NCBI GenBank assembly: GCA_017964005.1
Contig: JAGCSR010000038.1
Coordinates: 1-64,000, forward strand
Reading direction: 5' to 3'
Origin: Clostridiales bacterium
GTDB taxonomy: Bacteria > Bacillota > Clostridia > Saccharofermentanales > Saccharofermentanaceae
Length of the DNA stretch: 64,000 bases
Shown: in pieces, positions 54,923 through 62,134 of the stretch
How the letters are laid out: every line of letters starts with the position of its first letter
How positions within the stretch are numbered: position 1 is the stretch's first letter
Notes under the pieces: generated by a model
Database searches by the model: none
Told to the model about the DNA's origin: nothing
Seen by the model: the letters and a program-made list of their open reading frames with translations, nothing else
Position numbers and translations under genes: made by a program

Positions 54923-55423
54923 ATGAAGAAAAAGATTATCATAATTGTTTGTTCAATAGTATTTGTACTGCTTGCGGCGGTATCGGGATGGATCTTGTAT
55001 AACCGGTTTTTCCCTGAAGAATATAAAGTGGGAGAAGATGAGATCGCCCTTAGGATCCAGATGGATACCAAAGAAGATATAGGACTTCTGGTATACGATT
55101 ACAACATCGCCGGGCACGACTGCGGCGGCGGCATATCCAATCCGGACAGGTCGATGATCAAGCATGACGAAGAGCTGATCGCTACGTGGGATAAGGAACA
55201 GCTTAAACTGGCAACAGGATGCGAGGACTTTGAGGATGAACTTCCGATCAATATGAGGTTTCGGATCATAACCGAATACCAAGATCCGAACTTCGATAAT
55301 GTATATCCGGAGAGTATAACCTCTTATCTTGAACCGATCGAGTGGACAGCCCATATAGGACAGGAATATAAAGTCCGGATCACGGGTGATAAGGCCAAAG
55401 GATATGTCGTTTCCCCGGCTTGA
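54923..55423 (+). CDS. Membrane-anchored extracytoplasmic protein
   Basis: 166 residues from the ATG at 54923 (TTGGAGGAATAATC upstream). N-terminal membrane helix (4-26), then an acidic beta-rich domain (EYKVGEDEIALRIQMDTKEDIGLLVYDYNI). No family recognised. A CAGCAC/GTGCTG hairpin lies in its leader (near 54879-54900). Confidence 0.62.
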   Translation: MKKKIIIIVCSIVFVLLAAVSGWILYNRFFPEEYKVGEDEIALRIQMDTKEDIGLLVYDYNIAGHDCGGGISNPDRSMIKHDEELIATWDKEQLKLATGCEDFEDELPINMRFRIITEYQDPNFDNVYPESITSYLEPIEWTAHIGQEYKVRITGDKAKGYVVSPA

Positions 55424-55500
55424 AAATCTCCTGATTACTGCACTATGCAAGGGCGCCCGCCTAATATATAATTAGGATATTCTATTCGGGGGTTTCTACT

Positions 55501-57699
55501 ATGTTCAAAAAAACTTTATCAGCAATGTGTGCAGCGGCAATGGTCGTATCGATGTTCGGAGTTTGCTCCACTGTTTTGGCAGACGATGATAATAACTACT
55601 CCATAACTTTTGATCCGAACGGCGGATCGGGTACTATGGATGCGCAGACGATGCCCGTGGGAGTGAAGACACCGCTTAACGCCAACAAGTTCGAATACAA
55701 GGTAAACGTGACATACGACACGGCCGGCGGAACTCCCATTAATACAGATGTACTTGAATATCCGTTCCAGGGGTGGACTTCAATGTCACAGGTAACCGAG
55801 ACGGCTACAAATATGGGCTTCTGGTCTATCAGGTTCCCTAACAATGTCCAGGTCTCACATAATGATGAGACGGGTGTAGATACAGTTACTGTTGAGGCAC
55901 AGAGTTATACTTGGGAGAAGGCAAACTCCGAAGCTATATATCTTGAACCGCAGGCCGATTACAAGCTCTCGATCAAATACCGTATGGACGAAGATCTTAA
56001 GCATCTGTCAGCCGGGAATCCGGATGAGAATATGAGATTTACGGTTATGTCGGATGTCAGCAACGGAAATAACGATCCTTCACAGTACACTCTCGGGAAA
56101 TTCATATATGAGACTGAGGCTACGGATGCCGATGTTTGGCACGAAGGAGTCTTGACGTTTAAAACTCCCGAGTCGGGCGTCGTATATCTGTCCACCAATT
56201 ACGGCAATCTGTCGGACGGACGCACATACAAGATAATGTATAAAGATATGGAGATCATAAAGGTCAATATCAAGGATGATGAGATCACTCCTGTTCCCGA
56301 GGCACTGTTCTATACTGACGGAGCGGAAGTTGCCAATATCGGCGAGAGCAAGGACGGAATATTCGAATTCAAGGCAACCTGGGATATGGATAAGTCGGTT
56401 GCTTTGCCGAAGCCTGTAAAGTCCTGTTCCGTTTTTGCCGGATGGACTGATGGTAACAAGACTTATGCTGCAGGCGATAAGATCTCCCCGACAGAAGATA
56501 TCAAGCTTACGGCACTTTGGGAGTCGGAACTCATTCACGATTGGGGCGATGCGGAATATAAGTGGTCAGACGACAACTCGACCTGTACGGCACAGAGGGT
56601 TTGCAATAACGATCCTGCGCATGTTGAGACTGAGACTGTTGATTCCGTAAAGAGCGCTGTCAAGTGCACATGTACGGAAGACGGATTATTCATATTCACT
56701 GCCAAGTTTACCAACCCTTCATTCACAGAGCAGGAGACAGAGAGCCTGGACGAACCTGCAACAGGACATGACTGGGGCGAGTGGAAAGATACAAAGGCAG
56801 CAACAACACAGGCGGAAGGTGAGCAGACACGCACATGTTCCGCATGCGGTATAACCGAAACCAGATCAGTCCCGAAGCTTATACCTGCTCCCACTGCAAA
56901 GCCCACTGAGCCTGCTAAGGAAGATGATGTAACCCTGACCCTCGATAAGACTAAGGTCAACATCATATGCGGTAAGAATGATACCCTCAAGGCAACACTC
57001 AAGGGTGCTGAAGGGAATATCACCTGGAAGACTTCCGACAAGAAGATCGCAACGGTAGACGCCAACGGTAAGGTGACAGCTAAGATGGCAGGAACCGTAA
57101 CTGTCACTGCAAGCGCTGCAGGAAAGACAGCTGAGTGTGAAGTAACGGTCCTCTATAAGGATGTAACCAACATCAAGGATTTCTGGTATGCTCCTACCAA
57201 CTATCTGACAGCTGCAGGAGTCGTAAAGGGTTACGATAAGCAGACGAACTTCAAGCCTGCGAATATGTGCACCAGAGCGCAGATGGTAACGTTCATCTGG
57301 AGACTAATGGGAGAACCTGCACCTAAGACTAAGACATGCAAGTTCAAGGACGTCAAGGAGAAGGATTACTTCTACAAGGCTTGTATTTGGGGCAACGAGA
57401 ACCACATTGTCGAAGGATATAAAGACGGCACATTCGGTCCTCAGATCGTATGCGCAAGAAAGCATGCCGTAACATTCCTTTGGAGACTGGCAGGACAGCC
57501 CAAGCCTGCATCTACAAAGAATAAGTTCAAGGACGTTAAGGAGAAGGATTACTTCTACAAGGCAACCCTGTGGGCATCCGAGAAGGGTATCCTGGCAGGC
57601 TATTCCGACGGAACATTCAAGCCGGACGGCGACTGCCTGAGACGTCAGATGGTAACCTTCCTCTATAAGTACGACAAGTTCGTAAATGGTAAAGGGTAA
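55501..57699 (+). CDS. Cell-surface protein with InlB-type repeats, Ig and SLH domains
   Basis: 732 residues. Signal peptide (1-28), Listeria-Bacteroides (InlB B-type) repeats near 33-75 and about 285-345 (ITFDPNGGSGTMDAQTMP; FAGWTDGNKTYAAGD), a CBM-like beta region between them, a CSACGITETRSVP segment typical of clostridial surface proteins, a Big_2 Ig-like domain (about 475-550) and three SLH repeats (555-732). Attaches to the cell wall, probably for adhesion or substrate binding; no catalytic domain. The C-terminal 260 residues are nearly the same as in the 28396 lyase. A GNAT gene starts 11 nt after its stop. Confidence 0.85.
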   Translation: MFKKTLSAMCAAAMVVSMFGVCSTVLADDDNNYSITFDPNGGSGTMDAQTMPVGVKTPLNANKFEYKVNVTYDTAGGTPINTDVLEYPFQGWTSMSQVTETATNMGFWSIRFPNNVQVSHNDETGVDTVTVEAQSYTWEKANSEAIYLEPQADYKLSIKYRMDEDLKHLSAGNPDENMRFTVMSDVSNGNNDPSQYTLGKFIYETEATDADVWHEGVLTFKTPESGVVYLSTNYGNLSDGRTYKIMYKDMEIIKVNIKDDEITPVPEALFYTDGAEVANIGESKDGIFEFKATWDMDKSVALPKPVKSCSVFAGWTDGNKTYAAGDKISPTEDIKLTALWESELIHDWGDAEYKWSDDNSTCTAQRVCNNDPAHVETETVDSVKSAVKCTCTEDGLFIFTAKFTNPSFTEQETESLDEPATGHDWGEWKDTKAATTQAEGEQTRTCSACGITETRSVPKLIPAPTAKPTEPAKEDDVTLTLDKTKVNIICGKNDTLKATLKGAEGNITWKTSDKKIATVDANGKVTAKMAGTVTVTASAAGKTAECEVTVLYKDVTNIKDFWYAPTNYLTAAGVVKGYDKQTNFKPANMCTRAQMVTFIWRLMGEPAPKTKTCKFKDVKEKDYFYKACIWGNENHIVEGYKDGTFGPQIVCARKHAVTFLWRLAGQPKPASTKNKFKDVKEKDYFYKATLWASEKGILAGYSDGTFKPDGDCLRRQMVTFLYKYDKFVNGKG

Positions 57700-57710
57700 A
57701 GAAGACCGTT

Positions 57711-58520
57711 TTGGATAATTACGTTGACGAAAGAGACTATAAGCTTCTTGAGAATGACAGGTATACATTCTCTGTTTTGGCGAGGATAATTCGAGGGGAG
57801 AATTCTCTTCTCCTGTCTGACCATGAGAGGATAATAATCTGCTTTACAGGGCAACCGTATCCTGTCTGGATATGGACGCCGGATGACGCCTCGGAAGATG
57901 AGATGGAGCGTGCCTACAGATTGGCAGGAGAGAATGGTCTTTTGGACGGCGAACATCACTTCAACATGAAGTATGAGCTTGCGGAGTTCTTCATTAGCAG
58001 GGCTAAGTCGGAAGGGATCGTTTTCGATATCACGATGAATATGTATGCATACGATTGTCCGGAACCGATCGCACCCCGAGATCCTGCGGAAGGTGAGATG
58101 CATAAGTGCACCGGAGAAGATCTTGATGCGGCTGTGGATTTCTTCGAGGACTTCTTCAATGCCGTGGGTATAGATAAGCAGAGCCGGGAAGAATACCGGA
58201 CCATGGCAGAAGAAAATATTGCGGACGGTTATCTGTATCTTTGGAAGGATCCTTCGGGAAGATTCGTGTCCAGCTGCAACTGGCATCCCGCCAACGACCT
58301 GGCATCCATCGGGCTGGTGTATACGCGCAACGAGGAACGCAGAAAGCATTACGCCGAACATCTTGTCTATCAGGTCACCATGATCGCAAAGGATGCAGGC
58401 TACACTCCCATGCTCTATACGGACGCGGACTATACGGCTTCCAACGCATGTTACGAGAAGATCGGGTATGTCCTGAGGGGGAAGCTCTGTACTGTTGGTA
58501 TCAGTCACAGTGATGACTGA
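57711..58520 (+). CDS. GNAT-family N-acetyltransferase (FR47-like)
   Basis: 269 residues. N-terminal cap, then a GNAT core with SCNWHPANDLASIGLVYTRNEERRKHYAEHLVYQVT and YTASNACYEKIGYVLRGKL. Substrate unknown. Start is a TTG (57711) 11 nt after the SLH protein's stop; AAAGGG is distant and no ATG fits, so the exact start is uncertain. Followed 12 nt later by another GNAT gene. Confidence 0.82.
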   Translation: MDNYVDERDYKLLENDRYTFSVLARIIRGENSLLLSDHERIIICFTGQPYPVWIWTPDDASEDEMERAYRLAGENGLLDGEHHFNMKYELAEFFISRAKSEGIVFDITMNMYAYDCPEPIAPRDPAEGEMHKCTGEDLDAAVDFFEDFFNAVGIDKQSREEYRTMAEENIADGYLYLWKDPSGRFVSSCNWHPANDLASIGLVYTRNEERRKHYAEHLVYQVTMIAKDAGYTPMLYTDADYTASNACYEKIGYVLRGKLCTVGISHSDD

Positions 58521-58532
58521 GGGAGGTTTGAC

Positions 58533-59066
58533 ATGAAGCTGGTATTCCCTGATATAACTTACAAAGACAAAGCGATTGACTACATAGACGAGTTCTATGA
58601 ATACGGATCTGAGATCAACGGGAGCGGAGGGCTGGACCGGTATCTCAGGGAATGGAATTCCACTTACGAAGAGTGGCTCAAGAAGGTCCTTAAAGATATG
58701 GATATAGCCAATATAGAAGAATCGAGGGTTCCGGCTCTTACGTATTTTTATGTGCGCGAAGAAGATGACAGGATCGTCGGCATGGTCAATATCCGTCTGG
58801 CATTAAACGACTTCCTTCGTTCGGAGGGCGGGCATATCGGGTATTCGGTAAGACCCACCGAGAGGCGTCGACATTATGCTACGGAGATGCTCAAGGCCGC
58901 ATTGAAGGTCACTGATACCATCGGGATAAAAGACGTCCTGGTCTCGTGCGACAAGGACAACGCCGCGTCGGCCGGAGTTATCAAGAACTGCGGCGGAGTC
59001 TTCAGGAACGAAGTCTATTGCGAGAGTTTCCAAGAGACGCTGCATATGTATGTGATCAGAAGATAA
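58533..59066 (+). CDS. GNAT-family N-acetyltransferase
   Basis: 177 residues of a common Firmicutes GNAT type: LKLVFPDITYKDKAIDYIDEF, GHIGYSVRPTERRRHYATEMLKAAL (loop RRRHYA), and VSCDKDNAASAGVIKNCGGVF. Substrate unknown. TGAGGGAGGTTTGAC precedes the ATG. Convergent with the Ntn-hydrolase gene (5-nt gap). Confidence 0.86.
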   Translation: MKLVFPDITYKDKAIDYIDEFYEYGSEINGSGGLDRYLREWNSTYEEWLKKVLKDMDIANIEESRVPALTYFYVREEDDRIVGMVNIRLALNDFLRSEGGHIGYSVRPTERRRHYATEMLKAALKVTDTIGIKDVLVSCDKDNAASAGVIKNCGGVFRNEVYCESFQETLHMYVIRR

Positions 59067-59071
59067 TTTCT

Positions 59072-60694
59072 TTATTTACCGTAGTGATATGCCTTGCTGT
59101 AGTTCTCGTCCATATAGACATCAGCGGAAAACTTACTGAGGTTATATACGGATGACCACTGTGTAAAGTTGGCCTGGCTTACATCATCCAGCAGATCTCT
59201 TGCCTGTTCGGCAGTTAAAGTATTGTTTGCCAAAGCCAGCTTTTTTTGCAGGACCGGAAGTCTCCAATCGGCTTCTTCGTCGAAGCGGTCGCCGGGGGTT
59301 ACGACAGAGTTTGTTACGGCATTCAGTTCGTTGACATACATCTCGTCATCCATCCATTCGACTACCACTGAGCGCCCCGATTTGTCCGCGATGAACAGGT
59401 GCTGGGAGACATTGTTGTGGGTGTGGATGTCGTAGTTCCCCAGGAGAGCTACGGCATCGTCAACAGTGGCGCAGCGGTCGAGCAGGACGCGGATGGCAGT
59501 ATAGATGAACAGGTCGTCTTTATATCCATTCTGATGAAGTTCGCCGATGGCCAGTTCGAGTGTGCTTACGCCCAGACCTTTCTCGTTGACTCCGTCCAAT
59601 ACAACATAAGGGGTTGCGGCCATCATGAACCTGCCGAGAGGTGAATCCGGGTCGATCTCGTCAGTGCCTCTTCCGATCCCGAGTACGGCAAGATCTGCCA
59701 TGGCATACGATGCGTAACCGTCGGGAGGATCCATATATATCATGACCGCATCGGTCTCGGGATATTCGAAGTTGCGCCCGAAGAGGACGTCTCCTTCGGG
59801 AGTCTTTGCCGAGAAAGACGAGCACGCGTACCTGCCCGAATCGAGAGTGATGGGACACAAGCCGTGATACTCGGCTCTGCTGATCCAGTCAAGTAATTCC
59901 GGGTCAGAGGTGATGTTTGCCGCAAGCATATCGTCAAGTTTTAACTGTCCCTTGTACTCCATGTAGTAGACGCCGACATCGTCTTTCCTGATGTTGCACA
60001 TGGCTCCGAATTGTCTGTTGAACAGGATGGCGAAGATAATGAACGCCGTGACCGGCACGATCACTACAATGATCAATGCGATCTTCAGAACTGACTGTCT
60101 TGATATTATCGAGATCCATAAGATCAAGGCAGCGATAAGGAGCACAGTTCCCAAGATTAAGGCAACGGTCCTTACGATCTTTATCGTCTCGGCATCAGTC
60201 GAAGTCACCTCGACAAAATAAACGGATATGGAGCTTCGGATCAGGTCTTTCTCTTCTTCGGTAACTTCATAACCGTCCATTGTCTTTGCCAGTGACTCCA
60301 TATAGGAGATCATGAAAGATTCTGTCTCTTCCTTCATCCAATCCGGAGTTTTTCCGACTGTGCCTGTCAGTGTAACAGTAAAATTTCCCAGGGTATTAGA
60401 GTCGAACTTCTTACTGATATTGTATGGCATGATGATTCGCATGTAAGTATCATCATCGCAGCTAAAGACCCATTTGTTATAGTCGTAAGAGAATTTTCCA
60501 GTATCTTCGGAATAAACAACAAAGGGTGACAGATTATCTTCGTTCGCCCGGATATGAACGGTCTTGCCGACGGTCTCATCCGTAAAGGTACTAACGTCGT
60601 CTGACGGAGTAAGTGACCTTACGAACAGTCCCGCAAGGATTGCGCATATGCCAAGGACTGTAATGATTGATGCGGTTATTATCTTCTTCTTCAT
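59072..60694 (-). CDS. Membrane-tethered linear amide C-N hydrolase
   Basis: 540 residues. Helix 1 (about 5-26), a domain of about 145 residues, helices 2 and 3 (about 173-196 and 202-225), then a propeptide-like stretch and an Ntn-hydrolase domain (about 290-540) with presumed nucleophile Cys291 (YACSSFSA), VLFGRNFEYPETD, and VVVEWMDDEM. If the N-terminus is inside, the topology puts both soluble domains outside the cell. The internal Cys suggests autoproteolysis that frees the catalytic chain. Its substrate could be a bile-acid, acyl-amide or lactone-type molecule. The broken paralogue is at 47530-49163. GAGGGGAATCTGTTC precedes the ATG. Confidence 0.86.
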   Translation of the reverse strand: MKKKIITASIITVLGICAILAGLFVRSLTPSDDVSTFTDETVGKTVHIRANEDNLSPFVVYSEDTGKFSYDYNKWVFSCDDDTYMRIIMPYNISKKFDSNTLGNFTVTLTGTVGKTPDWMKEETESFMISYMESLAKTMDGYEVTEEEKDLIRSSISVYFVEVTSTDAETIKIVRTVALILGTVLLIAALILWISIISRQSVLKIALIIVVIVPVTAFIIFAILFNRQFGAMCNIRKDDVGVYYMEYKGQLKLDDMLAANITSDPELLDWISRAEYHGLCPITLDSGRYACSSFSAKTPEGDVLFGRNFEYPETDAVMIYMDPPDGYASYAMADLAVLGIGRGTDEIDPDSPLGRFMMAATPYVVLDGVNEKGLGVSTLELAIGELHQNGYKDDLFIYTAIRVLLDRCATVDDAVALLGNYDIHTHNNVSQHLFIADKSGRSVVVEWMDDEMYVNELNAVTNSVVTPGDRFDEEADWRLPVLQKKLALANNTLTAEQARDLLDDVSQANFTQWSSVYNLSKFSADVYMDENYSKAYHYGK

Positions 60695-60728
60695 GAACAG
60701 ATTCCCCTCAAGTGTTATCCCCGACAGG

Positions 60729-60734
60729 ATTATA
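60729..60734 (-). promoter_or_regulatory. Extended -10 promoter for Ntn-hydrolase gene
   Basis: Minus-strand CATGTTATAATCCTGTCGGGG, the same TGnTATAATC form seen before several genes, 34 nt upstream of the start codon. Confidence 0.6.
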
Positions 60735-60837
60735 ACATGACTCCCCTTCGAAAAATAAATTTTTCGAACAGAACGGTCTTTTGCATATGATAAAATATCT
60801 TTATCAAAGATATAAATGACATCAACGGGGGAAAACG

Positions 60838-61980
60838 ATGAGCAGTAAGCCGAAGCCTACGGGAAGATATCCGGTCGGAACAAGGACATTCACTGTATAT
60901 AACACGCGCAAAGAGGAACTGGATCTGAAGGGCGATTCTATGCGCCATATTCCTGCAAGGATCTATTACCCTGCGCCGGTCGATCTGGACACCGGTTATG
61001 TCAAAGCGGAAAGCCTGTCGAGAAGTGAGGCGCAGGGGATCCGGAAAGTGTTCATGATCCCCGTAAACTACGATAAGATCAGTTCCGACGGAAGCAACGA
61101 GGCCGAATGTTATATCGATCCGCCTTTCGCGGAAGGGGAGAAGTTTCCGCTGATCGTTTTCAACCACGGATACTTCAGTTATATCGAAGGCAATTCCTAT
61201 CTTCTAATCGAACTTGCATCCCACGGCTATATCGTGCTGTCCGTCGGGCACCCTTATGAAGCGGTAAGCACGGACTTTGACGACGGCACGTATATCCTTG
61301 CGGATAAGTCCCTGTCGAGGAAGATGTATCATCCGTTCTTAGGCGGACTTCTTGCCGCTTCGAAACTCGTGAAGATGAAGGGCACTCTCGAAGAACAGGC
61401 GGCGGCTTTCGATGTGTTCCAGAATAAGTACTGCACATTCATTAAGCACCGTGTAGACGAGTGGATCAAGGATACCGCTTTTGCTGTAGATCATGTAAGG
61501 AAGACCATGGCGGATAAGATCGACTTTACGAACGGCATAGGGTGTGCGGGGCACTCGAACGGAGGTGCGGTAGCGTATTCCCTGTGCCTTAATGACGACG
61601 ACTACACCTGCGGGATCAATATAGACGGAGGACTTTTCGGCGACTATAAGGACAAGACGATGCATAAGCCATTTATGCAGCTGTCCTGTAAGGATAACGA
61701 GAATGTCGTAACAAGAGGTTACCTGCGTCACACGGCCCCCGCATATAAGGTCCTTGTGAGAGACATGAAGCATATGGGTTTTGCGGATATTAAGTATGCA
61801 ATGAAGCCCGGTGCAACGGTGGGAAAACTGGATCCGGATCTGGCTCACAGGTATACCTGCAAAAGCTATCTGGAATTCTTCGATTGTTATCTCAAGAAAG
61901 CGAAGGATAAACCTGATCTTGCAAGTGATGATGTGATAACAGTTACGGAATTTGCACCTGATACAGAAATGAAGGGATAG
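60838..61980 (+). CDS. Alpha/beta hydrolase (PAF-acetylhydrolase-like)
   Basis: 380 residues. Central features: LIVFNHGYFSYIEGNSYLLIELASHGYIVLSVGHPYE, nucleophile elbow AGHSNGG, and a later Asp/His region (INIDGG, MKHMGFADI). It fits the PAF acetylhydrolase/isoform II-like esterase group. No signal peptide. Substrate unknown. ACGGGGGAAAACG precedes the ATG, and TATGATAAAAT lies upstream as promoter. Confidence 0.84.
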   Translation: MSSKPKPTGRYPVGTRTFTVYNTRKEELDLKGDSMRHIPARIYYPAPVDLDTGYVKAESLSRSEAQGIRKVFMIPVNYDKISSDGSNEAECYIDPPFAEGEKFPLIVFNHGYFSYIEGNSYLLIELASHGYIVLSVGHPYEAVSTDFDDGTYILADKSLSRKMYHPFLGGLLAASKLVKMKGTLEEQAAAFDVFQNKYCTFIKHRVDEWIKDTAFAVDHVRKTMADKIDFTNGIGCAGHSNGGAVAYSLCLNDDDYTCGINIDGGLFGDYKDKTMHKPFMQLSCKDNENVVTRGYLRHTAPAYKVLVRDMKHMGFADIKYAMKPGATVGKLDPDLAHRYTCKSYLEFFDCYLKKAKDKPDLASDDVITVTEFAPDTEMKG

Positions 61981-61984
61981 AGAA

Positions 61985-62134
61985 ATGAGTACAGTTATGG
62001 ATTATGCAAAGATGGCAGCGGAGACCGTGTTAATCCTCGCTGCGATCATAGCCTATGCGATGAGCTTACTCCCTTATATACACCGGCATCTCAAGATACT
62101 CGCGCTTCTCGGAGAAGAACGTGCCCTGTGTTAA
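61985..62134 (+). CDS. Possible small membrane ORF
   Basis: 49 residues, one hydrophobic helix (AETVLILAAIIAYAMS). It starts 4 nt after the hydrolase stop with AGGGATAGAGAA as a possible ribosome-binding site, but its last 69 nt are antisense to the end of the GH31 gene. Weakly supported; could be a chance frame. Confidence 0.25.
   Translation: MSTVMDYAKMAAETVLILAAIIAYAMSLLPYIHRHLKILALLGEERALC

Noticed and set aside
30400-57699. Recent gene conversion between the two SLH modules
   Set aside because: Protein sequences are nearly the same but codons differ at many third positions, which argues against a recent copy.
57663-58508. Minus-strand frame of 281 residues
   Set aside because: Antisense to the GNAT gene, without start site or motif.
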